Source of the DNA: Phycisphaerales bacterium
Lineage (GTDB): Bacteria > Planctomycetota > Phycisphaerae > Phycisphaerales > SM1A02
NCBI GenBank assembly: GCA_030748805.1
Contig: JASMLG010000064.1
Coordinates: forward strand, 1-41,389
Length of the DNA: 41,389 nucleotides
Reading direction: 5' to 3'
Part shown: in pieces, positions 7,819 through 15,319 of the stretch
How positions within the stretch are numbered: the stretch's first letter is position 1
Layout: each line of letters starts with the position of its first letter
Position numbers and translations under genes: made by a program
The notes under the pieces: generated by a model
Told to the model about the DNA's origin: nothing
Database searches by the model: none
The model's input: the letters and a program-made list of their open reading frames with translations, nothing else

Positions 7819-7892
7819 GCGGGTGTAGCTCAACTGGATAGAGCATCGGTCTACGAAACCGAAGGTTACAGGTTCGAGTCCTGTCATCCGCG
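7819..7892 (+). tRNA. tRNA-Arg (anticodon ACG)
   Basis: A complete cloverleaf of 74 nt. The acceptor stem GCGGGTG pairs with CATCCGC (one G-T), the D stem is GCTC/GAGC, the anticodon stem TCGGT/ACCGA carries the loop CTACGAA with anticodon ACG, and the T stem ACAGG/CCTGT carries the loop TTCGAGT. The discriminator base is G and CCA is not encoded. A34 would be deaminated to inosine so that it reads CGU, CGC and CGA. A run of five T follows immediately (7893-7897) and probably terminates or trims the 3' end. Confidence 0.97.
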
Positions 7893-8013
7893 TTTTTAAA
7901 CCAGTGGTATTGATAGCGATAAATCAAACAGGGGCAAATAAACTCAACAATTGTAAGATTTAAAGTCAATGCGAATTGTTGTGTTTGTAACCAAAACAAG
8001 GGTGTTTGTTTAC
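7893..8013. other. Intergenic stretch after tRNA-Arg
   Basis: It holds the T run that directly follows the tRNA and otherwise plain AT-rich sequence up to the stop codon of the SIMPL gene. I see no gene or strong hairpin here. Confidence 0.5.
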
Positions 8014-8781
8014 TCAGTTCGTTATTCCAAACTCTGCAGTTACAACTACACTTACATCTTTCATTATGGTTGATGTGTCGTTGATTCCGTAACTCGAAAC
8101 TCTAGTTGAATTTGGTTTTGTAATCTGGATAACCCCTTGGCGTATATCCTTTATCGAAGTTACTGAACCACCAGCTTTTGAAGTTACTTCTTCAGCCCTA
8201 GTTCTAGCATTTGCTGAAGCATCAGCAAGTATTTGAACCTTTACTTCACTTACCCCGCTATATGTATAAGCTGGAATGCCACCTATTACAAAAATGCCAT
8301 CCTTTAAAAGATTTGTAACGTCACCTGCGGTTTCCTCAATTTTTTCTACCTCTTGGGTTGAGACGCTAATATACTGAGAAAGTTCGTATTCAACTACGTC
8401 TCTTGTTTTGTTCCCATCCTCATCTCTGTCGTAGTGAACAGTAGTTGATATTGCTCCCCTAGTTATTTCATCATCTGTAAATCCATTTTCAGTCAAGAAT
8501 CCATCAACTCTTTTAGTGCCTGTTTCTAATACTTCATGTGCTTTTTGGATTGTCTTTCCTGTTCCCTTGACTGTAATCCACCATTTTCCTCTGTCGCTTT
8601 TAACTCTTTTTGTGGCTTTTCCTTTTACGACAATCGATTGTTGTGCTTTTGATGCATTTTCGTACTTAGAACTATAGGCATTAGATGCAACTATTGTACT
8701 AGTGACGATACTAGCAATGATTCCAAATGTAATTACTGCAACTGAATTGAAAGCCATTAATTTAATGCGATACTCTGCCAT
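8014..8781 (-). CDS. SIMPL (DUF541) domain protein, membrane-anchored
   Basis: A 255-residue protein starting at the ATG at 8781, which has AGGAG 5 nt upstream; an in-frame ATG at 8871 lacks this and would overlap the pdhA promoter. Residues about 8-32 are an uncleaved or signal-type hydrophobic helix. The rest is a SIMPL domain: IVVKGKATKRVKSDRGKWWI at the start, a middle with VEYELSQYISVSTQEVEKIE, and the typical ADASANARTRAEEVTSKAG near the end. The family (also called YggE-like or oxidative-stress-associated in E. coli) has no firm biochemical role. Divergent from pdhA. Confidence 0.84.
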   Translation of the reverse strand: MAEYRIKLMAFNSVAVITFGIIASIVTSTIVASNAYSSKYENASKAQQSIVVKGKATKRVKSDRGKWWITVKGTGKTIQKAHEVLETGTKRVDGFLTENGFTDDEITRGAISTTVHYDRDEDGNKTRDVVEYELSQYISVSTQEVEKIEETAGDVTNLLKDGIFVIGGIPAYTYSGVSEVKVQILADASANARTRAEEVTSKAGGSVTSIKDIRQGVIQITKPNSTRVSSYGINDTSTIMKDVSVVVTAEFGITN

Positions 8782-8871
8782 GGATACTCCTTTTTTTATA
8801 CGGTCGATTGAAAATGTCTTCCCCCCACAATCAAATCGCCTAGGTGCAGACAATATCTGCATTTTTTGCAC

Positions 8872-8880
8872 TGCTATAAT
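8872..8880 (+). promoter_or_regulatory. Extended -10 promoter of the pyruvate dehydrogenase operon
   Basis: TGCTATAAT contains a perfect TATAAT at 8875-8880 with the extended TGn. Transcription would begin near 8887, leaving a leader of about 22 nt before the ATG at 8910 that has no clear ribosome site. No convincing -35 is visible at 16-18 nt. Confidence 0.6.
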
Positions 8881-8909
8881 GCACGTTCTCCACTACGGTT
8901 GGCATATTT

Positions 8910-10031
8910 ATGACAAAAAGCGATTCAAGAACGGCGGCTCAAAAAGATTCATCTGAGCAAAAAGTGGTGCAGCCAAGTTTTACTAAGGCACAAATTCCTG
9001 AGAAGGGAGTGCTTCTTGGATGGCTCAGACAGATGTTACTAATTCGAGAATTTGAAGTTCGAACCATGCAGGCATATCAAAATCGCCTAATTGGTGGCTT
9101 TTGCCACATTTACATTGGTCAAGAATCAGTCGCAGTTGGGACTATTGCATCAGTTAACAATGATGATCCAATCATCTTGGCATATCGAAATCATGGACAC
9201 GCTCTCGCAAGAGGAATGGATCCCAAATATTGCATGGCAGAAATGTTTGGTCGAGTTGATGGCTGTGCAAAAGGCAAGGGCGGTTCAATGCACATGTTTG
9301 ATTCGAATAATTACTTGTATGGTGGCCATGGAATTGTTGGAGCCCAGACACCTCTTGGCGCAGGGCTTGCTTTTGCAACTAAGTATGAAGACGAAGTTCT
9401 TGGTGGTGGGAAATCAAGCCATGTCACCCTTTGTTACATGGGGGACGGGGCAATAAATCAAGGTTGTTTTTATGAAGCCATGAACTTGGCAAGTTTACAG
9501 GACTTGCCAATCATCTTCGTGCTTGAAAATAATGGATATTCAATGGGAACTAGCATTGAACGCGGAACTTCAATGGCAAATGACCTAGGATTGAAATCGA
9601 CCTCTCAAGGAATCGAACAGGCAGCGATAGATGGTAGAGACGTAGTATCTCTATATCAGAACTTTAAACCAATAGTTGATTGGTGCCGTGAATCATCTAA
9701 ACCATTCTTCGTAGATGTACAAACGTACAGACAAAAGGGACACTCGATGTCCGACCCTCGCAAGTACAGAACCAAGGACGAGGAAATGAGAGAGGAAGCA
9801 AATGATTGCATAGACAAGTTGTCGACGTTTTTACAAGAAGAATACGACTTAACAAATGACTCAATAAAACAATTAGCAAGGCAAGTTAAAACACAAGTTC
9901 GATTGGGTGTTGACTGGGCGAAACAATCACCTGAGACACCAACAGATGAGATGTATACCGATGTTTATACAGACACGTGGGGGCCATATACTTCTACCTC
10001 AAAACCGAAAATGATTGAGGGGGAAAAATAA
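8910..10031 (+). CDS. pdhA: Pyruvate dehydrogenase E1 component, alpha subunit
   Basis: A 373-residue subunit of the thiamine-diphosphate-dependent E1 that decarboxylates pyruvate and reductively acetylates the lipoyl group of E2. The TPP/Mg motif starts GDG (178-180; MGDGAINQGCFYEAMNLAS) and ends LENNGYS (NN at 207-208). Other family signatures are AYRNHGHALARGMDP, KGKGGSMHMF and TYRQKGHSMSDP. The first 30 residues are a variable tail. Two bases separate it from the beta gene, so alpha, beta and E2 are one operon. A branched-chain 2-oxoacid or acetoin specificity cannot be fully excluded, but the order and motif set favour PDH. Confidence 0.9.
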   Translation: MTKSDSRTAAQKDSSEQKVVQPSFTKAQIPEKGVLLGWLRQMLLIREFEVRTMQAYQNRLIGGFCHIYIGQESVAVGTIASVNNDDPIILAYRNHGHALARGMDPKYCMAEMFGRVDGCAKGKGGSMHMFDSNNYLYGGHGIVGAQTPLGAGLAFATKYEDEVLGGGKSSHVTLCYMGDGAINQGCFYEAMNLASLQDLPIIFVLENNGYSMGTSIERGTSMANDLGLKSTSQGIEQAAIDGRDVVSLYQNFKPIVDWCRESSKPFFVDVQTYRQKGHSMSDPRKYRTKDEEMREEANDCIDKLSTFLQEEYDLTNDSIKQLARQVKTQVRLGVDWAKQSPETPTDEMYTDVYTDTWGPYTSTSKPKMIEGEK

Positions 10032-10033
10032 GA

Positions 10034-11032
10034 ATGAAAACAATTGCGAATTCTCGAATTATTGAATTTAGGGATGCGTTAAGAGAAGCAATGTCAGAAG
10101 AAATGCGTCGAGACGAGCGAGTGTTCCTACTTGGTGAGGAAGTTGCACAATACAATGGTGCATACAAAGTTAGCAAGGGCATGCTCAGCGAGTTTGGGGA
10201 ACGCAGAGTGATTGATACACCTATTAGCGAAAGTGGTTTCTCAGGAATGGCTATAGGTGCTGCAATGCGTGGGCTTAGACCAATCGTTGAATTTATGAGT
10301 TGGTCATTCAGTTTAGTGGCTGCTGATCCGATTCTCAATAACGCTCCCAAGATGTTATATATGTCAGGTGGTCAGTTTGGTTGCCCAATTGTTTTTCGCG
10401 GTAACGATGGTGCTGGGGGTCAACTTGCATCTACGCATTCATGGTGTGTTGAGTCAATGTATTCAAATGTGCCAGGGTTAAAGATGGTAATTCCGTTTGA
10501 TGCTTATGATGCAAAGGGGCTATTGAAGACCGCAATTAGGGACGACAACCCAGTTTTCTTTTTGGAATCAGAGAGATTGCTGTCAACTTCTTGCCACGTT
10601 CCAGAAGAAGAATTCACAATCCCATTTGGACATGCAATTACAAGGCGTAAAGGTAATGATTGTACGATAATCAGCTTTGGTCGACCTTTGCATTTCTGCT
10701 TAGAGGCGGCAGAAGAACTTGCAAAAGAAGGGATTGACTGTGAAGTTATAGATGGGAGAACTATTCGACCACTCGATATTGAGTCTATGGTGGAGTCGGT
10801 TATTAAGACCAATACATGTGTAGTAGTCGATCAATCGTGGCCTTTTGCTTCAGTTGGTTCTGAAATTGCTTCACAGATACACAAAAGTTGCTTTGATGAT
10901 CTAGATAATCATGTACATAGAGTACATAGTGATGACGTCCCAACTCCCTACGCTTACAATCTTGAGCAAGAGTACTTACCAAACACGCGTAAAATATGCG
11001 AAGCCGTACGAAGCGCAACATACAACGCTTAA
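10034..11032 (+). CDS. pdhB: Pyruvate dehydrogenase E1 component, beta subunit
   Basis: A 332-residue partner of PdhA; the alpha2-beta2 tetramer forms the E1 active sites. The N-terminus (REAMSEEMRRDERVFLLGEE), the segment DTPISESGFSGMAIGAAMRG and FRGNDGAGGQLASTHSW are characteristic of transketolase-type E1 beta chains. The C-terminal half holds the transketolase C domain (CEVIDGRTIRPLDIESMVES). It lies 2 nt after pdhA; its stop is followed 14 nt later by the E2 start with AGGAAG between. A standalone E3 is not in the window and must be encoded elsewhere. Confidence 0.92.
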   Translation: MKTIANSRIIEFRDALREAMSEEMRRDERVFLLGEEVAQYNGAYKVSKGMLSEFGERRVIDTPISESGFSGMAIGAAMRGLRPIVEFMSWSFSLVAADPILNNAPKMLYMSGGQFGCPIVFRGNDGAGGQLASTHSWCVESMYSNVPGLKMVIPFDAYDAKGLLKTAIRDDNPVFFLESERLLSTSCHVPEEEFTIPFGHAITRRKGNDCTIISFGRPLHFCLEAAEELAKEGIDCEVIDGRTIRPLDIESMVESVIKTNTCVVVDQSWPFASVGSEIASQIHKSCFDDLDNHVHRVHSDDVPTPYAYNLEQEYLPNTRKICEAVRSATYNA

Positions 11033-11046
11033 AAGGAAGAACATTA

Positions 11047-12300
11047 ATGCCGATTGAAATCACAATGCCTCGACTATCAGACACGATGGAAGTCGGAACA
11101 ATTTTGCATTGGCATGTAAGTGTTGGTGATGAGGTCTCAGCGGGTGATTTACTCGCTGATATTGAGACCGATAAAGCGACAATGGAATTACAATCGTTTG
11201 ACGATGGCAGAGTGGAGAAACTCATTGTTCCTGAAGGAAATCAGGTAGATGTTGGGACGATAATTGCAACGTTACTCGAAGAAGACGAATCAAAACCGGA
11301 TGACTCTAATATAGAATCAGATAACAAACCGCACATTTCTGCAAGTGCTGCACCCCGCGTTAGTCCAATCGCTAGGCGATTAGCAGAGGAATATGGAGTT
11401 AATCTACATTCGATTCAAGGCAGCGGTCCATCAGGTCGGATTATTAAACGAGACGTTCTACAATTGATTGAAACTACAAGTGAAACTGCTGCAGCTGCAG
11501 AGACAACAAAGACAGCAACTACAACTGAAGTTGTTACAGGTTCAGCTCCAGCAGCACATGTTGATCCAGTTCAACCTCTTGCACCTACTTCACCATGGCA
11601 GCAAGATCGAACAGAACCGCTCTCTAATATGAGACAAATTATTGCTAAACGACTTGTTGAATCAAAACAAACAATCCCTCATTATCAAGTCACTATGTTA
11701 TTTGATATGGATCCATTGATCGAAATGCGGAAGACACTCAACGAGCAACTGCTAAGAGCTGGAGTAAAACTTTCAGTTAACGATTTCTTAGTTCGGTGTT
11801 GTGCTCTTGCAATGGCAAGCAATCCTGAGTTTAACTCTTCATTTGGTGGTGATTGCATTCTTTACCATGGACCAGTTAATATTGGTATTGCAATTTCTCT
11901 TCCTGAAGATCGAGGAGGTGGATTAGTCGTTGCAACAATACGAGACGCTGACCAAAAAAGTTTAAGAACTATTAGCCAAGAATCAGCATTCTTATCAAAT
12001 AAAGCTCGGGAGACCGGTTTGTCACCTGAAGATATGGGTGACACAACCTTCACCATTTCCAATCTTGGAATGTTTGGTGTAGAACACTTTACAGCTATAA
12101 TCAATCCTCCAAATAGTGCAATACTCGCAGTTGGAGCAGCAGTGAAAAAACCAGTAGTCAGGAACGGAGAATTGGCAGTAGGGCATGAAATGTCAGTAAC
12201 CCTAAGTTTAGATCATAGAGTCATCGACGGTGCGATGGCTGCAAAGTACTTGTCAAGTTTGAAGGGATTGATAGAAAATCCTGCCTCATTGCTTGTGTGA
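11047..12300 (+). CDS. pdhC: Dihydrolipoyllysine acetyltransferase, E2 of pyruvate dehydrogenase
   Basis: A 417-residue E2 that accepts the acetyl group on a lipoyl arm and passes it to CoA. The start at 11047 was chosen over an earlier in-frame ATG overlapping pdhB because AGGAAG precedes it and the protein begins MPIEITMPRLSDTM, the usual lipoyl-domain start. There is one lipoyl domain (residues 1-80, Lys43 in ETDKAT), a peripheral-subunit-binding domain at about 104-141 (SPIARRLAEEYGVNL, then [13 protein letters not shown]), an Ala/Thr-rich linker, then the catalytic core ending in DHRVIDG (His390, Asp394). E1-binding context: third gene of the PDH operon. Confidence 0.93.
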   Translation: MPIEITMPRLSDTMEVGTILHWHVSVGDEVSAGDLLADIETDKATMELQSFDDGRVEKLIVPEGNQVDVGTIIATLLEEDESKPDDSNIESDNKPHISASAAPRVSPIARRLAEEYGVNLHSIQGSGPSGRIIKRDVLQLIETTSETAAAAETTKTATTTEVVTGSAPAAHVDPVQPLAPTSPWQQDRTEPLSNMRQIIAKRLVESKQTIPHYQVTMLFDMDPLIEMRKTLNEQLLRAGVKLSVNDFLVRCCALAMASNPEFNSSFGGDCILYHGPVNIGIAISLPEDRGGGLVVATIRDADQKSLRTISQESAFLSNKARETGLSPEDMGDTTFTISNLGMFGVEHFTAIINPPNSAILAVGAAVKKPVVRNGELAVGHEMSVTLSLDHRVIDGAMAAKYLSSLKGLIENPASLLV

Positions 12301-12316
12301 CTTAAAGGAGTCAATT

Positions 12317-13024
12317 ATGAATGCTAACCCACATACTGAGTCGAGACCGCGAATTTATGATGGAGATGGTGATGTTCTAATGGAAGCAGATCGCCAAGCA
12401 AATCGGTTGGTAATTATACCTACAGGTGATCCTCGCAAAGCGAGTCCACAAAGACATAGGATTCGCATTCAATGGGGGCAGTATCTACTCGCTGATATGA
12501 TGACGCGCCGTTATCGAACGTTGATTTGTGGTGTAAACCCTGTTGACAACAGTCATGGGATAATCTCTGCACTTGGAGAAATGTTACCAACGAGTCAGTG
12601 GGACAATGAAAGCATTACAAAATATGCCTTAGGACATGCAGAACTATCTCCAGATAAAGTATTGGTGTTGAAATATGACATGGACGATGTCAAAGTGTTT
12701 GCACTACTTCGTCCACTGAATCGTGAATCGTATACACTCGAAGATTTAAGAAATGGATTTGTTAAAGTCGCAGAGATGATAGAGACAAGATGGGACAGAA
12801 TGCCATGTGCAAGTGTTAGTTTCCTTGGGGCAAAATCAAACCGACTTGTTGATAACGAAGGTAATGAACCAAGTTTTGAGTCAGTTCTTTCTACGATTTA
12901 TGATTCTGGATACAGGGGTGATATATATCCATCGGTAAGAATGTGGGAATTAGCTCCTACTGGTGTTTTTGCTACTTTCCCATTTCCTGATAGTTTAAAA
13001 GTAATGCGCAGTGGTGGATATTGA
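12317..13024 (+). CDS. Uncharacterised protein at the end of the PDH operon
   Basis: A 235-residue soluble protein that I do not recognise. The ATG at 12317 has AAAGGAG 6 nt upstream and lies 16 nt after the E2 stop, so it is very likely in the PDH operon. It has no signal peptide, membrane span or cysteine-pair motif. Visible stretches are IPTGDPRKASPQRHRIRIQW near residue 40, a Met/Arg-rich helix (LADMMTRRYRTLICGVNP), and a C-terminal aromatic/proline region (WELAPTGVFATFPFPD). The composition suggests a compact alpha/beta protein. A role linked to pyruvate or acetyl-CoA metabolism is inferred from position only. Confidence 0.72.
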   Translation: MNANPHTESRPRIYDGDGDVLMEADRQANRLVIIPTGDPRKASPQRHRIRIQWGQYLLADMMTRRYRTLICGVNPVDNSHGIISALGEMLPTSQWDNESITKYALGHAELSPDKVLVLKYDMDDVKVFALLRPLNRESYTLEDLRNGFVKVAEMIETRWDRMPCASVSFLGAKSNRLVDNEGNEPSFESVLSTIYDSGYRGDIYPSVRMWELAPTGVFATFPFPDSLKVMRSGGY

Positions 13025-13046
13025 ATGTTGAAGCGTGCGAGTTGTG

Positions 13047-14870
13047 TTATGTACCTGCAAGTCGCCTAACTGTGGTAACGAAAGAAGAAGACATACTTCT
13101 AAGAAGTCCCCAGCTAATGAGCAACCAGAAGATGCAAGAAACGATGGATGCAAATCCAAGCATGACATTTGCTGTTTCAACCCCATAATTGAAGACCGAT
13201 GGTATAACTTTGGCTGATGACAAAGTGATAATTACACTTTCAATTGGCGACAAACAAGAAAAAAATGATCCTGCAACACCAATCCCATGAATAGGAATCA
13301 TACACCCACTAATTCCAGCAGTGACAACAAAAACGAGGATCAGGGTAAACACAATTGAAACTATTGATCCTTTGCTTCTCATTGACCAGAGCAGCCCAAG
13401 TGTGATGCAGAATGAGATATAAGGTAACATTACAACTGGAGTAAGAATTGCGGGGATATACAAAGCAAGAGGAATAGCGAATCCAACACTTCCTGCTTTA
13501 CTTTGAACCAACTGATCAGTTACTACTGCAGACTCTGAGTCAATGAGGACTAGAAGTGCAACACCAATCATAGTTAAACATGGGGCAAGAACCATAGGCA
13601 TTAAGTGCATTGCAAGACCATGAACTTTTCCTCTTAGATATATTTCTGGTGTTATCGAAGTTGTAAGAAGCAAATCGAGAGAACCATCTTCACGTTCTTT
13701 AGAAATTGCTGAAGCGGATAATGAGATTGCAGCAAAAGTAACTATCACAATTTCGCTACAAACAATTACGATAATGTAAAGTCGATATGTGTCAGGGGTC
13801 ATCAACTCTGTCGCATATAAAGTTGTTATCACAATGAAAACAAGTATTGATATCGCAGCAAATCCCCACTGACCAAGAAGAGAACCGATATTACGATGAC
13901 GAGTTACCCTTTCTCGCCAAGCGATTGGATTACCTGAGACAGCGCGAGTTACCATTGAACCATTATCATTTGTAGCGATACGTTTCCACCAACGGTTTGC
14001 AACTTCTCGGTTTCCAAGTTTTCTGACATTTAATGAAGACCATGTAATCAATATGGTTGACGAAATTGTAGTGATCCAACACCACGCTGAAACAGGGTTT
14101 GTAATAATCCAACCAATTGGCCAAGGTGAAGTAGTCGAGTCAGGAATTACGTAACTAGTTGGATGAAGAAGGGCTTCAAGAACAAGAAATGGGTTAAAAG
14201 GAGTAAGGAAAGTGGTCCACTGGGCACTTGATGTGGAAGATATGGGAGTTCTAAAAGTATTATCTAGGACAAACGTAATAATCAAATAAAATACAGTGAC
14301 TACAAAAAAACTAACAGCCGCCTTTCTGCCAGCAGTTCTTGTTACGCTCATTGTTATTGCAGAACCCGCTATTAGAATCGCAAGGCAGACCGCTACAATT
14401 TGAGTTAGAAAAATTGTATTTAGTGGGACACCTCCAAAAAATTGGGTGACAATCATCAATGGCAATGAACCAAGCAATAATGCAATGATGAAAAACAATC
14501 TACCAAATAAATTTCCCAGAACAATCTGAAGAGGTGTCATTGGTGTTGATAACAAAATATCCCAAGTTTGAGGATTTGCTTCTTTGGCAATTGCTCCAGA
14601 CATAAAGACAGGTGTCAATAAGCAAATAAGTACAAGTTGCATGACAGCTAGAAATGCGAAAATCCCAGTACTTCCTGCAGCTAATTCACGAAGTGATAAT
14701 CCCTTTGTTGAGACACTAAACCATCCAATAAACAACACCGAAGCAAGAATTGCAACATAAATAGATCGCATGTAATAATCCCGATGTCTTCGTGAACATG
14801 ACGCTACAAGTCGAATGCATATTGGGTTGAGAATACTGAACCTTAAGAACCAGTGAAGTAAACGGGGCAT
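13047..14870 (-). CDS. Fused ABC-2 type transporter permease (two half-permeases in one chain)
   Basis: A 607-residue polytopic membrane protein. Two related halves are visible, each containing the ABC-2 coupling segment: AKEANPQTWDILLSTPMTPLQIVLG near residue 95 (first part AKEANPQTWDILLSTPMTP) and SKEREDGSLDLLLTTSITPE near residue 390. Each half has about six hydrophobic helices. The N-terminus (ILNPICIRLVASCSRRHR) resembles the NP-x-x-R-E-x-R start of ABC-2 permeases in Planctomycetota. No ATPase gene is next to it, so it must pair with one encoded elsewhere. The substrate is unknown. No ribosome site; TAAAAT lies 7 nt upstream of the ATG, so it may be leaderless. Confidence 0.78.
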   Translation of the reverse strand: MPRLLHWFLRFSILNPICIRLVASCSRRHRDYYMRSIYVAILASVLFIGWFSVSTKGLSLRELAAGSTGIFAFLAVMQLVLICLLTPVFMSGAIAKEANPQTWDILLSTPMTPLQIVLGNLFGRLFFIIALLLGSLPLMIVTQFFGGVPLNTIFLTQIVAVCLAILIAGSAITMSVTRTAGRKAAVSFFVVTVFYLIITFVLDNTFRTPISSTSSAQWTTFLTPFNPFLVLEALLHPTSYVIPDSTTSPWPIGWIITNPVSAWCWITTISSTILITWSSLNVRKLGNREVANRWWKRIATNDNGSMVTRAVSGNPIAWRERVTRHRNIGSLLGQWGFAAISILVFIVITTLYATELMTPDTYRLYIIVIVCSEIVIVTFAAISLSASAISKEREDGSLDLLLTTSITPEIYLRGKVHGLAMHLMPMVLAPCLTMIGVALLVLIDSESAVVTDQLVQSKAGSVGFAIPLALYIPAILTPVVMLPYISFCITLGLLWSMRSKGSIVSIVFTLILVFVVTAGISGCMIPIHGIGVAGSFFSCLSPIESVIITLSSAKVIPSVFNYGVETANVMLGFASIVSCIFWLLISWGLLRSMSSSFVTTVRRLAGT

Positions 14871-14877
14871 TAGGGTG

Positions 14878-14883
14878 ATTTTA
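14878..14883 (-). promoter_or_regulatory. Candidate -10 of the ABC permease gene (leaderless)
   Basis: TAAAAT on the minus strand (5/6 to consensus) ends 7 nt before the ATG at 14870, with no ribosome site between. This spacing would put the transcript start on the start codon. Confidence 0.4.
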
Positions 14884-14937
14884 TGGTTCTTTATGGATTA
14901 TTGCACAAAGATGCCCCCCATTGTTTTAGATTATCAC

Positions 14938-14968
14938 TTGACGTAATGCCCACCTCGTGGAATACTAT
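14938..14968 (+). promoter_or_regulatory. Candidate sigma-70 promoter of the RNase Y leader
   Basis: TTGACG (14938-14943, 5/6 to TTGACA) is followed 17 to 19 nt later by AATACT/TACTAT, each 4/6 to TATAAT. Transcription would start around 14974, just as the chain of hairpins begins. It lies about 70 nt from the divergent ABC permease start. Confidence 0.5.
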
Positions 14969-15319
14969 CCTTTATTAAAGGTATTGCTGCGAAACGTTTG
15001 CAGCAATAAAGTTTTCTCGGTCAATATTTTGTTTGACCGATCGCTCTGGCTTGGGGGATTTGATTTAGTTTCGTGGGAGCCAGCAACCGTTTCGTGGCTC
15101 TTTCGCCAGGTTGAAAGAGGGTTGAATAGATTGATTCAGGTAATTGGGCTACGTTTTTGAATAGCGTAAGAGATTCTCAACAGGAATTCACCACAGAACG
15201 TAACGGTTGCAATAGAGGCAATCCGCCCTCACAAGAATAGTGCTTGATGTAAGCGATTGGTAGCATTCGTTGGCTTTACTCCTTGTTAAAGGGCTGCACA
15301 ATTTGTTGCAGATAGATCA
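14969..15319 (+). ncRNA. Hairpin-rich 5' leader of RNase Y, or a separate small RNA
   Basis: About 350 nt without a credible gene. Stems seen in order are CCTTT-ATT-AAAGG (14969-14981); TATTGCTGC/GCAGCAATA (14982-15008, 9 bp, 9-nt loop); TCGGTCAA/TTGACCGA (15017-15040, 8 bp, 8-nt loop); GAGCCA/TGGCTC (15077-15100); and CTCTTTC/GAAAGAG (15098-15119), which shares three bases with the previous arm so the two compete. Near the end are CTTTA/TAAAG (about 15273-15290) and CTGCA/TGCAG just before the ATG. A 67-codon open frame here overlaps the stems and is rejected. A 6S-like RNA is possible for the first 180 nt but not shown. Confidence 0.5.

Noticed and set aside
7730..7999. Minus-strand 89-codon frame containing DDRTRTCNLRFRRPMLYPVE
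   Set aside because: It is the complement of tRNA-Arg(ACG) at 7819-7892. This peptide is a well-known spurious annotation from antisense tRNA sequence.
14957..15160. 67-codon plus-strand frame upstream of rny
   Set aside because: It overlaps four hairpin arms, has no ribosome site and no recognisable protein character; the region is better explained as a structured leader.
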